The notes under the pieces were generated by a model. It saw only the letters and a list, made by a program, of their open reading frames with translations. It ran no database searches and was not told where the DNA came from. A program made the translations under genes and the position numbers. This document shows, in pieces, positions 1 through 6,159 of a stretch of 8,528 nucleotides of DNA. The stretch comes from Pseudomonadota bacterium (GTDB lineage Bacteria > Pseudomonadota > Alphaproteobacteria > Acetobacterales > Acetobacteraceae), in the NCBI GenBank assembly GCA_021808985.1, contig JAKBAQ010000116.1, positions 1-8,528 of the forward strand, in the 5' to 3' direction. The number at the start of each line of letters is the position of its first letter. The stretch's first letter is position 1.

Positions 1-33
1 ACATTAAGGATAATTCTCAAAAGTTTTTTGGGG

Positions 34-63
34 TCTGGCCCTTTTTTGCAAAAAAGGGCCAGA
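34..63. repeat. Perfect 30-bp palindrome, T/A-cored (first of a tandem pair)
   Basis: Positions 34-47 (TCTGGCCCTTTTTT) and 50-63 are exact reverse complements, and the two central bases GC are self-complementary, so the whole 30 bp is a perfect palindrome. As RNA it would form a long hairpin with a GC-rich base and an A:U-rich top. It could act as a bidirectional terminator for genes outside the window, or belong to a dispersed intergenic palindromic repeat family. No uridine tract follows directly, so a classical intrinsic terminator is not clear-cut. Confidence 0.65.
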
Positions 64-66
64 ATC

Positions 67-96
67 TTGGGGAGCTTTTTATAAAAAGCTCCCCAA
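67..96. repeat. Perfect 30-bp palindrome, T/A-cored (second of a tandem pair)
   Basis: Positions 67-81 (TTGGGGAGCTTTTTA) and 82-96 are exact reverse complements, giving a second perfect 30-bp palindrome only three bases after the first. It has the same plan: a GC-rich outer part and a T5/A5 core. The flanks TTTTTTGGGG (24-33) and CCCCGCAAAAA (98-108) can pair with each other apart from a two-base bulge, which would enclose both hairpins in a cruciform or three-way junction. Terminator, repeat element and nucleoid-associated site all remain possible. Confidence 0.65.
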
Positions 97-131
97 ACCC
101 CGCAAAAATTTTTAATAATTTCAATTTTTTA

Positions 132-160
132 TAAGAGAAAACGTTTAAAGCAGTCTCTTA
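132..160. promoter_or_regulatory. Possible operator: 7-bp inverted repeat upstream of the propeller gene
   Basis: TAAGAGA (132-138) and TCTCTTA (154-160) are reverse complements separated by 15 bases, and an AAACGTTT palindrome (139-146) sits between them. The position, about 80-100 bases upstream of the start codon and next to a TATAAG box, would suit a regulator site. Short inverted repeats in AT-rich DNA are common, so this is weak. Confidence 0.2.
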
Positions 161-238
161 AGTCAACATATCAGGCCGCGGGCGGCTGCCTTCAAAACGT
201 CATTTGCAGCGCGCGAGGCCACCGCTTAAGGGCAGGGC

Positions 239-1270
239 ATGAAAATACGATTCCTCTCGGCCCTCGCCTGCGCGCTGGCCCTGGCCGCCGCCACCCCGGC
301 CGCCTCGGCCGCGCCGCTTTATCATCTGGTGCAAACCGTGCCGCTTGGCGGCGGCATCAAATGGGACTATCTGCATTTTGATACGCCCTCGAACCGTGTC
401 TACATCTCGCACGGCACGGAGCTGACCGTGGTGAGCGCCGCCAGCGGCCATGTCATCGGCCATGTCAGGGGCCTCGCCGGCAGCCACGGCGTGGCGATCG
501 ACACCGCCGCCAGCCTCGGCTTCGCCGACAGCAGCCAAACCCGTACCATCAGCATTTTCAGCCTCAAAACCCTGGCGGTGCGCAAAACCATCCCCGCCCT
601 GCAGGATGCCGACGGCATGGTGTTTGACCGGCCGAGCCAGCAGGTCTTCACCGTCGGCGGCGACGCCCACGCCGTGCTGGCGCTAAACCCCGCCACTGAC
701 AAGCCGCGCGCCACCATCGCGCTCGGCGGCTCGCCGGAATCCCAGGCGAGCGACCAGGCCGGCGCGCTCTACATCAACCTCAAGGACAAGAACGAGATGG
801 TGCGCATCAGCACCAAAACCGACACCATCACCGCCCGCTGGCCGCTGCCCGGCTGCGTGGGGCCGGTCGGCCTCGCGATCGACAGGGCGCACCACATCCT
901 GTTCGCCTCCTGCGCCAATGCGGTCATGTCAGTGGTGAACGGCGAAACCGGCGCGCTCCTGGCCAGCCTGCCGATCGGCAAGGGAACCGACTCCGCCGCC
1001 TTCGACCCCGTGCGCGAACGCGCCTTCTCCAGCAACCGTGACGGTACGCTCTCCGTAATCTCCGAGGTCTCGCCAACGAAATTTGTAACCCTGCCGGCGG
1101 TGCAAACCGCGCCGGGCGCGCGCACCCTGGCGGTTGATGCCGCAACCGGGCGGATTTTCCTGGTCACCGCGAAGGTGGCATCCGCCGGCCCGCCCAAGCA
1201 GCCGGACGGCCCGCCGGACTATAGCTTCACCCCCGGCAGCCTGAAGCTCCTGGTCTACGCCCCTAACTAA
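239..1270 (+). CDS. Exported YncE-like beta-propeller protein
   Basis: The 343-residue product begins with a clear Sec signal peptide: MKIR, a hydrophobic Ala/Leu run, and a likely cleavage site after about residue 24 (PAASA before APLYH). The mature part is built of repeating four-strand blades with recurrent phrases such as 'NRVYIS', 'GVAIDTAASLGFA', 'VFDRPSQQVFTV', 'LAIDRAHHILFA', 'AAFDPVRERAFSS' and 'LAVDAATGRIFLV', the usual pattern of YncE/40-residue YVTN-type seven-bladed propellers. These proteins act in the periplasm. Their ligands are mostly unknown; binding of a small molecule, a metal or DNA has been reported or suggested for relatives. The start is supported by AAGGG six bases upstream and by the signal peptide beginning at this Met. 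A Pro-rich loop (PPKQPDGPPDYSF, near the C-terminus) interrupts the last blade. Its stop overlaps that of the convergent dehydrogenase gene by four bases. Codons here are C-rich, unlike the G-rich + strand to the right. The fold is secure; the function is not assignable. Confidence 0.88.
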   Translation: MKIRFLSALACALALAAATPAASAAPLYHLVQTVPLGGGIKWDYLHFDTPSNRVYISHGTELTVVSAASGHVIGHVRGLAGSHGVAIDTAASLGFADSSQTRTISIFSLKTLAVRKTIPALQDADGMVFDRPSQQVFTVGGDAHAVLALNPATDKPRATIALGGSPESQASDQAGALYINLKDKNEMVRISTKTDTITARWPLPGCVGPVGLAIDRAHHILFASCANAVMSVVNGETGALLASLPIGKGTDSAAFDPVRERAFSSNRDGTLSVISEVSPTKFVTLPAVQTAPGARTLAVDAATGRIFLVTAKVASAGPPKQPDGPPDYSFTPGSLKLLVYAPN

Positions 1271-2952
1271 CCCGCGGCGATGTGCAGCGCGGCGATGTAG
1301 CCGAAGGTGAGCGCCGGGCCGATGGAAGCACCCGCCCCCGGATAGGTGCGCCCGCACACCGAGGCGGTGGCCGTGCCGGTGGCGTAAAGCCCCTCTATGG
1401 CGCTGCCATCGGCGCGCAGCACGCGGGCATGCTCATCGCTCACCAGCCCGCCCCAGGTGCTCACATCGCCGGGGTAAATGGCGGCGGCGTAGAAGGGCGG
1501 CGTCTCGATGGCGCCGAGATTGGGGTTGGGCCTCACCGTGGGGTCGCCGTGGCTGTTGTCAAAAGCCTTGGCCCCGCGCGCGAAGTCGGCATCCACGCCA
1601 TCGCGGCAGAAGCCGTTGAAGCGGTTGATGGTGGCGCGCAGGCCCGCCGGGTCTATGCCGCATTCCCGCGCCAGGCCGTCCAGGGTCGCGGATTTTTTCA
1701 TATAGCCGCTGCTGAGCCAGCTTTTGGGGGTTTTGCCGGCCACCCCACCCCATAAATAGCGCTCGCGGTGGCGGCTTTCGATAATCGCCCAGGCCGGGAT
1801 GCCCTTGCCGGTTTCCGCATGGCGCCGGTACAGGTTTTGCCCAACCTCCATGTAGGAGGCGGCCTCGTTGGTGAAGCGCCTGCCGTTCTGGTCGACCAGG
1901 ATGGCGTGCGGGAGGCTGATGTCAAAATGGTGGCCGAAGGGCAGCGGCGCGCCGGGGGGCAATTGCTCGTCCGGGCCAAGCGAGGAGACGCCCCAGAGGG
2001 CTTCGTCCATGCAATCCACCGCCGCGCCGAGGCTGATGCCCGCCTCGATCATCTCCCCCGTGTCGCCCGGGCCGGCATTGGTGTTGCGCGGGTAGGCGGG
2101 CTGGCGGCCATAGTGCATCCGCATCGCCGCGTTGCGGGCGAAACCGCCGGAATTGAGCAGAACGCCGCGCCGCGCCTGGATGCGGATGACACGGCCCTGA
2201 TGCGTCACCTCGGCGCCGACGACGCGGCCCTGGTCGGTGAGGAGCCGGGTGACGGGCGATTCCGTCCAGATCGGGATGTTCTCCCGCACGGCGATTTGCA
2301 GCATCCGCCCCTGCCAGGCGGCGCCGCCGCCGCGCAGGTCCTGGCCGGTGAATTTCATCCGCAGCGTGCGCAGCGCGAGGCGCGCGGCGGCAAGGCGCGC
2401 CGACCACAGGCGCTTGACCAGGATGAGGCTGCTGAACTCGTCCATGGTGAAGCGCATGGGCGGCATTGTGGAGAGGGCGAGCTTCGCCTTCCAGGGGCCG
2501 AGCTCATTGAGGTCGAACAGTTCGGCGAGCAGAGAGCGGCTGGTTTGCTCGGCACCTGGAAGGTCGCTGTGATAATCGGGCCAGAGCTTTGGGCGTTTCA
2601 GCTTCATGCCCTTGCGTTCGAGATATTCGATGGCCTCAAAGCCGTGGCGCAGAAAGGCCTCGCGGCGGGCGGGGGTGGTGGCGGGGCCGGCGTGGCGGAT
2701 TGCGGAGTCGAGATATTGCCGGGCGCGCTCCATGGAGTCGGCGATGCCCTCGCGCGCCATCAGGTGGTTGCGCGGAATCCACAGCACGCCGCCGGAAATG
2801 GCGGTGGTGCCGCCGATTTTGTCGCATTTTTCGAGGATCAGGGGCTCCAGCCCATGATCCTTGGCGAGGAGCGCGGCGGGGAAGGCCCCCGCGCCGCTGC
2901 CCACGATCAGCAGATCAACCGTTTTGTCCCAAATATCAGTTGTCATTGCCAT
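1267..2952 (-). CDS. KstD-like FAD-dependent dehydrogenase (3-ketosteroid/fumarate-reductase flavoprotein superfamily)
   Basis: The 561-residue flavoprotein has the N-terminal FAD dinucleotide-binding motif (VGSGAG, residues 17-22), the ribose-binding Glu in LILEKCDKIGGTTAISGG (about 38-55) and a C-terminal flavin-contacting segment GLYATGTATASVCGRTYPGAGASIG (about 521-545). These are hallmarks of the 3-ketosteroid dehydrogenase/fumarate reductase family, and the length matches KstD (about 510-570). Tyr537 and Gly541 in YPGAG correspond to the KstD Tyr/Gly pair that polarises the substrate C3 ketone, and Tyr127 in WPDYHSDLPG lies where KstD has an active-site Tyr. Enzymes of this type introduce or reduce a C=C double bond next to a ketone in steroids or other cyclic enones. 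No steroid-degradation genes are nearby, so the substrate is open. The start at 2952 (MAMTTDIWD) was chosen over the frame-open ATG at 3063 because family members begin a few residues before 'DLLIVGSG' and the extra 37 residues would cover the divergent promoter region. ATG 2946 is an alternative. No strong Shine-Dalgarno is visible. The protein is cytoplasmic; no signal peptide is seen. Confidence 0.88.
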   Translation of the reverse strand: MAMTTDIWDKTVDLLIVGSGAGAFPAALLAKDHGLEPLILEKCDKIGGTTAISGGVLWIPRNHLMAREGIADSMERARQYLDSAIRHAGPATTPARREAFLRHGFEAIEYLERKGMKLKRPKLWPDYHSDLPGAEQTSRSLLAELFDLNELGPWKAKLALSTMPPMRFTMDEFSSLILVKRLWSARLAAARLALRTLRMKFTGQDLRGGGAAWQGRMLQIAVRENIPIWTESPVTRLLTDQGRVVGAEVTHQGRVIRIQARRGVLLNSGGFARNAAMRMHYGRQPAYPRNTNAGPGDTGEMIEAGISLGAAVDCMDEALWGVSSLGPDEQLPPGAPLPFGHHFDISLPHAILVDQNGRRFTNEAASYMEVGQNLYRRHAETGKGIPAWAIIESRHRERYLWGGVAGKTPKSWLSSGYMKKSATLDGLARECGIDPAGLRATINRFNGFCRDGVDADFARGAKAFDNSHGDPTVRPNPNLGAIETPPFYAAAIYPGDVSTWGGLVSDEHARVLRADGSAIEGLYATGTATASVCGRTYPGAGASIGPALTFGYIAALHIAAG

Positions 2953-3024
2953 CCCATGATTGTGATGAGCCGCGGCGGGCAGGCTAGCCCAGCCTTGGGC
3001 GGAAGGCCAGCGCCGGGCGGCGAT

Positions 3025-3038
3025 GCTCCACGTGGAGC
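3025..3038. promoter_or_regulatory. Perfect 14-bp palindrome in divergent control region
   Basis: GCTCCACGTGGAGC is a perfect palindrome lying about 75 bases upstream of the KstD-like start (2952, - strand) and 190 bases upstream of the PuuB-like start (3226, + strand). It adjoins the AT-rich TATATAA segment. Position and symmetry suit a dimeric regulator site controlling the - strand gene, but no regulator gene adjoins it and it could be a GC-rich chance palindrome. Confidence 0.35.
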
Positions 3039-3053
3039 GCGGGGCGCGGTTTT

Positions 3054-3070
3054 TATATAACACATTGTTA
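3054..3070. promoter_or_regulatory. TATATAA promoter-like element with TAACA-N3-TGTTA inverted repeat
   Basis: TATATAA (3054-3060) is the most AT-rich point of the divergent spacer and could supply a -10 box for either direction. It overlaps an inverted repeat TAACA (3058-3062) / TGTTA (3066-3070) with a three-base spacer. Overlap of a symmetric element with a -10-like sequence is typical of a repressor site. The core is only 5 bp per arm, so confidence is low. Confidence 0.28.
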
Positions 3071-3088
3071 GTTATGATGAATTTTTCG

Positions 3089-3117
3089 CTTGCACCCCAA
3101 TTTGTGGAGATACGTTA
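3089..3117 (+). promoter_or_regulatory. Possible sigma-70 promoter of the PuuB-like gene
   Basis: TTGCAC (3089-3094, four of six consensus -35 bases) is followed after 17 bases by TACGTT (3112-3117, three of six -10 bases), upstream of the start at 3226. The spacing is ideal but the -10 is poor. The leader to the ATG would be about 100 bases with no ORF of note. Confidence 0.22.
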
Positions 3118-3225
3118 CGAAAAAACAACCAAATGCCGGGCCGGCCAGGGGTGTATTGCCCTGGCGGCGCGGGGAGAACAGTATCGGCGGGAGACAGTTC
3201 ATTTCAGGCAGGTGTGGGACCGGCG

Positions 3226-4485
3226 ATGACCCTTGGCAATTATTATGAGGCGACGAAGCGCGTTGAGCTGAGCACCGGCCCGCTGGAGGGGGATCTGGCG
3301 GCTGATGTGGCCATTATCGGAGGCGGGATTACCGGGGTTTCGGCGGCGCTGCATCTGGCGGAGCGGGGCTACAAGGTGGCGCTGCTGGAGGCCGAGCATA
3401 TCGGCTGGGGCGCCTCGGGGCGCAATGGCGGGCAGGCGTTGCCGGGCTTCGCCGCCGGGCAGGGCAAGATAAAGGCGCTGGTGGGCGCGCAGCGGGCGCG
3501 GCGGCTTTGGGATATGTCAATGGAGGGGGTTGATCTGCTGCATGGGCAGATCAGCCGGTTCGCGATTCCGTGCGACCCGGTGCGGGGCTATCTGCATGCG
3601 GCGATTAAGCCGCGGCAGGTGCGCGAGCTGGAGGAGACGCAAGAGGAGCTGGCCGAGCTGGGCGCGCCGGTGGGGCGGCTGCTGCGCGGGGCGGATTTGC
3701 GCGCGCGCCTGGACAGCCCGAAATATCTGGCGGCGTTGGAGGATGAGGTTTCAGGCCATATTCATCCGCTGAACTATACTCTGGGGCTGGCGGCGGCGGC
3801 GCGGGCGGCGGGGGCGCAATTGTTCTCGCGCACGCGGGTGAGCCGGGTGGAGCCGGGCCGCACGGTGCGGGTGCATACGCCGCGCGGAGTGGTTTCAGCG
3901 GGGTTTCTGCTCACCGCCGGGGGGGCGTATCTGGGCGATCTGATGCGCCCGTTGGCCGGCTATATCATGCCGGTGGGGACATATATCATGGCCACCGAGC
4001 CGCGCGCGGACGTGCCGGGGCTTATTCCCGGCAACGAGGCGGTGGCGGATTTGAACTTCGTGCTCGATTATTTCCGCCGCTCGGCCGATGGGCGGATGCT
4101 CTTTGGCGGGCGGGTCTCGTATTCCACGCTGCCGCCGCCATCGCTGAAACATGCGATGCTGCGGCGCGCGCTGCGGGTGTTTCCGCAGCTGGCGGGGGCG
4201 CGGGTGGAATATTTGTGGGGCGGAAATGTGGATATTACCCAAAGCCGGGCGCCGCATTTTGGGCGGTTGGCGGATAACATATTGTTCTGCCAGGGGTTTT
4301 CGGGCCATGGGGTGGCGCTGACGGGGCTTGCGGGCAAGCTGGTGGCCGAGGCGATCGCCGGGCAGGCGGAGCGCTTTGATGTGTTCGCGGCGATACCGCA
4401 TGCGCGCTTTCCCGGCGGGCGGGCGCTGCGGATGCCGGCATTGCTGCTGGCGACCACCTATTTCCGGCTGCGGGACATGTTGTAG
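3226..4485 (+). CDS. puuB: PuuB-like FAD-dependent amine oxidoreductase (gamma-glutamylputrescine oxidase family)
   Basis: The 419-residue DAO-family flavoenzyme carries the FAD motif GGGITG (32-37), the ribose-binding Glu55, and GWGASGRNGGQALPGF (60-75), diagnostic of the PuuB branch. Further segments are collinear with Escherichia coli PuuB as I recall it: HIHPLN (178-183), LTAGGAYLGD (229-238), LNFVLDYFRRSADGRMLFGG (276-295), NVDITQSRAPHFGRL (334-348), GFSGHGVALTGLAGKLVAEA (357-376) and the C-terminal FPGGRALRMPALLLATTYFRLRDML (395-419). PuuB oxidises the primary amine of gamma-glutamylputrescine to the aldehyde, releasing ammonia and hydrogen peroxide. Relatives act on other amines or amino acids, so the substrate is inferred from family only. 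The start at 3226 gives the usual MTxxxYYEAT N-terminus; an in-frame ATG at 3133 would add 31 low-complexity residues and is disfavoured. PuuA, PuuC and PuuD partners are absent from the window. The SDR gene starts 24 bases downstream, so the two are probably cotranscribed. Confidence 0.87.
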   Translation: MTLGNYYEATKRVELSTGPLEGDLAADVAIIGGGITGVSAALHLAERGYKVALLEAEHIGWGASGRNGGQALPGFAAGQGKIKALVGAQRARRLWDMSMEGVDLLHGQISRFAIPCDPVRGYLHAAIKPRQVRELEETQEELAELGAPVGRLLRGADLRARLDSPKYLAALEDEVSGHIHPLNYTLGLAAAARAAGAQLFSRTRVSRVEPGRTVRVHTPRGVVSAGFLLTAGGAYLGDLMRPLAGYIMPVGTYIMATEPRADVPGLIPGNEAVADLNFVLDYFRRSADGRMLFGGRVSYSTLPPPSLKHAMLRRALRVFPQLAGARVEYLWGGNVDITQSRAPHFGRLADNILFCQGFSGHGVALTGLAGKLVAEAIAGQAERFDVFAAIPHARFPGGRALRMPALLLATTYFRLRDML

Positions 4486-4509
4486 CGCGCGTTCAGGCTA
4501 AATATACAC

Positions 4510-5238
4510 ATGTTCATGAATCCGATTTTAATTACCGGCGGCGCGAAACGATTGGGCGCCGCGATGGCAAGGGCGCTGGTGGGGGCCGGGTATTCAGTGA
4601 TCATCCACGCCCACAGCTCCGGGCGCGAGGCTGACGCCCTGGCGGCGGAGCTGGGCGCGCGGGTGCTGCTGGGCGACCTTGCGGACCCGCAGGTGCCGGC
4701 GCGGCTGATCGCCGAGGCCGGGCCGCTTGGCGGGCTGATCAACAATGCCTCGCGGTTCGTGTTCGATACGGTGGGCAGCACCTCGGCCGCGCAGGTGGCG
4801 GCGCATATGGGGCCGAACCTGATCGCGCCGGTGCTGCTGGCGCAGGCCTTCGCGGCGCAGCGGCCGCGGGGCGGCGTGATCATCAACATGCTCGACCAGA
4901 AGCTGAGCAATCTGAACCCGGATTTTTTCTCCTACACGCTGAGCAAGGCGGCGCTGGCGGCGGCCAACGAGATGATGGCGCTGAGCCTGGCGCCGGATAT
5001 CAGGGTTTGCGGCATCGCGCCGGGGCTGACGCTGCCGGGGCCCAAGCAGTCAGCCGAGAAGTTCGAGCGGGCGTGGCGGGAGAATCCGCTGCGCCGGGGG
5101 GCCTCGCCGGAGGATATCGCGCGGGCGGCGCTGTTTGTTTTGCAAACACCCTCGCTGACCGGGACGGTGATCACCGTGGATGGGGGAGAACATCTGACGC
5201 ACCGGCCGCGCGATATCGCATTTCTGGCCGTTGACTGA
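4510..5238 (+). CDS. Short-chain dehydrogenase of the pteridine reductase type (FolM/PTR1-like)
   Basis: The 242-residue Rossmann-fold enzyme has TGGAKRLG (9-16), the TGxxxRxG version of the SDR cofactor motif typical of NADPH-dependent pteridine reductases, then NNAS (78-81). The classical catalytic Ser is replaced by Asp129 (MLDQ), followed by Tyr142 and Lys146 in YTLSK. The Asp-13-Tyr-3-Lys spacing is that of trypanosomatid PTR1 and fits bacterial FolM, which reduces dihydromonapterin or dihydrofolate. The C-terminus has PGLTLPGP (171-178) and GTVITVDGGEHL (218-229) as in the family. The likely role is making a tetrahydropterin cofactor or backing up dihydrofolate reductase in the cytoplasm. 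The start could also be ATG 4516; the AGG at 4495-4497 is a weak ribosome site, 12 or 18 bases away. The gene follows the PuuB-like gene by 24 bases. Specific substrate is not shown; a general SDR is the alternative. Confidence 0.86.
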   Translation: MFMNPILITGGAKRLGAAMARALVGAGYSVIIHAHSSGREADALAAELGARVLLGDLADPQVPARLIAEAGPLGGLINNASRFVFDTVGSTSAAQVAAHMGPNLIAPVLLAQAFAAQRPRGGVIINMLDQKLSNLNPDFFSYTLSKAALAAANEMMALSLAPDIRVCGIAPGLTLPGPKQSAEKFERAWRENPLRRGASPEDIARAALFVLQTPSLTGTVITVDGGEHLTHRPRDIAFLAVD

Positions 5239-5245
5239 AAAATAG

Positions 5246-5280
5246 TATATAAACAGAACTAACTATCCCAGGAGGCTTCA
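5246..5280 (+). promoter_or_regulatory. AT-rich TATATAAA segment and consensus Shine-Dalgarno before the stress-protein gene
   Basis: The 42-base gap after the SDR gene contains TATATAAA (5246-5253), a possible -10 element, without a convincing -35 at 16-18 bases. AGGAGG (5270-5275) is a full consensus ribosome-binding site five bases before the ATG at 5281. It is the strongest in the window and fixes that start. A separate promoter for the stress protein is plausible but not proven. Confidence 0.45.
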
Positions 5281-6150
5281 ATGTCGGTTCGCAAATTCCT
5301 GCTTCCGGTCAGCAGCTCGGCCTCGGCGGAGGCGGCGCTGCATGCGGGGCTGATGCTGGCCAGGATGTGGAACGCGCATCTGGAGGTGCTCTATGTCCGC
5401 GCGGATTCCCGCGAGATCGTGCCGATCGCGGGGGAGGGACTCTCGGGGGCGATGATTGAGGAGATGATGAGCGCCACCGAGCGCGAGAGCGGCTCGCGGG
5501 CGGCGGGGTTGCGCGAATTGTTCCATGCCGCGACCGAGGAGCTGGTGGTGAGCGTGGGCGATGCGCTGCCCGGACGCAATGAGCCCAGCGCCAGCTTCAC
5601 CACCATGGTGGGGCGCGAGGACCAGGTGGTGGCGCACCGGGCGCGGCTCTCTGACCTGACGATTGTGCCGCACCCGCTGGCGGGGGAGGATGTGGCGGCG
5701 GCGGATGCGCTGCATGCGGTGATATTCGACTCCGGCCGCCCGGTGCTGCTGGCGCCGGTGGTGGCGCCGCAGAGCATTGGCAGGCGTATCGCCATCGCCT
5801 GGAACGGGACGGCCTTCGCGGCCTCGGCGCTGGCCTCGGCGATGCCCTTCGTGCGGCAGGCGGAGGCGGTGTGCATTCTGCACTCGCCGGATTATTTCCG
5901 CCCCGGCCCGAGCGCGGCGGAGGTGGCGGAATATATCTCCCACCATGGGGTGAGCGCGGAGATACAGGAATTTTATCCGCGCAACCGGGTGGTGGGGGCG
6001 GCGCTGCTGGCGGCGGCGGCGGCGTTTGGCGCGGATATGATGGCCATGGGGGCTTATTCCACGACCTCGCGCCTGCGGCAGCTGATTCTGGGCGGGGTGA
6101 CGCGGCATGTGCTGGAGAACGCGACGCTGCCGGTGCTGATGAACCGGTAG
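5281..6150 (+). CDS. Tandem-domain universal stress protein (UspA family)
   Basis: The 289-residue product consists of two Usp domains. The N-terminal one (about 3-160) starts KFLLPVSSSASAEAALHAGLMLARMWNAHLEVLYVR and is divergent, with no recognisable nucleotide-binding loop. The C-terminal one (about 168-289) starts RRIAIAWNGTAFAASALASAMPFV and ends GAYSTTSRLRQLILGGVT (257-274) followed by RHVLENATLPVLMNR, the usual alphaproteobacterial Usp ending. Such proteins are cytoplasmic, typically bind ATP or AMP and are induced by stress. Here the canonical G-2x-G-9x-G(S/T) motif is altered: the second Gly is replaced by Ser260 and one residue is inserted, so ATP binding is uncertain. The consensus AGGAGG supports strong translation. 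The gene is the last of the + strand series and its stop lies nine bases from that of the convergent regulator gene, with no visible terminator between them. Confidence 0.9.
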   Translation: MSVRKFLLPVSSSASAEAALHAGLMLARMWNAHLEVLYVRADSREIVPIAGEGLSGAMIEEMMSATERESGSRAAGLRELFHAATEELVVSVGDALPGRNEPSASFTTMVGREDQVVAHRARLSDLTIVPHPLAGEDVAAADALHAVIFDSGRPVLLAPVVAPQSIGRRIAIAWNGTAFAASALASAMPFVRQAEAVCILHSPDYFRPGPSAAEVAEYISHHGVSAEIQEFYPRNRVVGAALLAAAAAFGADMMAMGAYSTTSRLRQLILGGVTRHVLENATLPVLMNR

Positions 6151-6159
6151 GCCGCCCGC

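Larger units (their letters stand above)
1..238. other. AT-rich non-coding leader upstream of the YncE-like gene
   Basis: No credible coding region is visible on either strand. The first 120 bases are dominated by two tandem perfect palindromes (annotated separately) and A/T tracts. Around 130-160 there is an A+T-rich stretch containing TATAAG (130-135), which could be a -10 box although no good -35 lies at the right distance, and a 7-bp inverted repeat TAAGAGA (132-138) / TCTCTTA (154-160). From about 175 the composition returns to GC-rich. A Shine-Dalgarno-like AAGGG (228-232) lies six bases before the ATG at 239. The region probably combines the 3' end signals of an upstream gene outside the window with the promoter of the propeller gene; this is inferred from position. 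Confidence 0.5.

Noticed and set aside
34..96. CRISPR-like or insertion-sequence end
   Set aside because: The two palindromes have different arm sequences, there are no repeat-spacer units, and no transposase or target duplication is present.
159..164. TTGACT on the - strand as a -35 box for a leftward gene
   Set aside because: No -10-like hexamer lies 16-18 bases downstream and no leftward gene is visible in the window.
1768..3060. Long open frame (430 codons) on the + strand opposite the KstD-like gene
   Set aside because: It lies wholly antisense to a gene with clear flavoprotein motifs, has low-complexity Gly/Ala/Arg-rich composition and no family resemblance. Long antisense frames are expected at this G+C content.
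2953..3063. Upstream ATG at 3063 extending the KstD-like protein by 37 residues
   Set aside because: The extension has no family similarity and would place the palindromes and TATATAA element of the divergent promoter inside or at the edge of the coding region.
3133..3225. Upstream ATG at 3133 for the PuuB-like protein
   Set aside because: The extra 31 residues (Gly/Pro/Ala-rich) are not found in PuuB-type proteins as I know them, whereas the 3226 start gives the usual N-terminus.
5278..6108. 276-codon - strand frame opposite the universal stress protein
   Set aside because: Its translation is rich in Arg, His and Pro with no domain pattern, while the + strand frame is a recognisable Usp protein with a consensus ribosome site.
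6151..6159. Terminator between the stress-protein and GntR genes
   Set aside because: Only nine GC-rich bases separate the stop codons, with no hairpin plus T tract.
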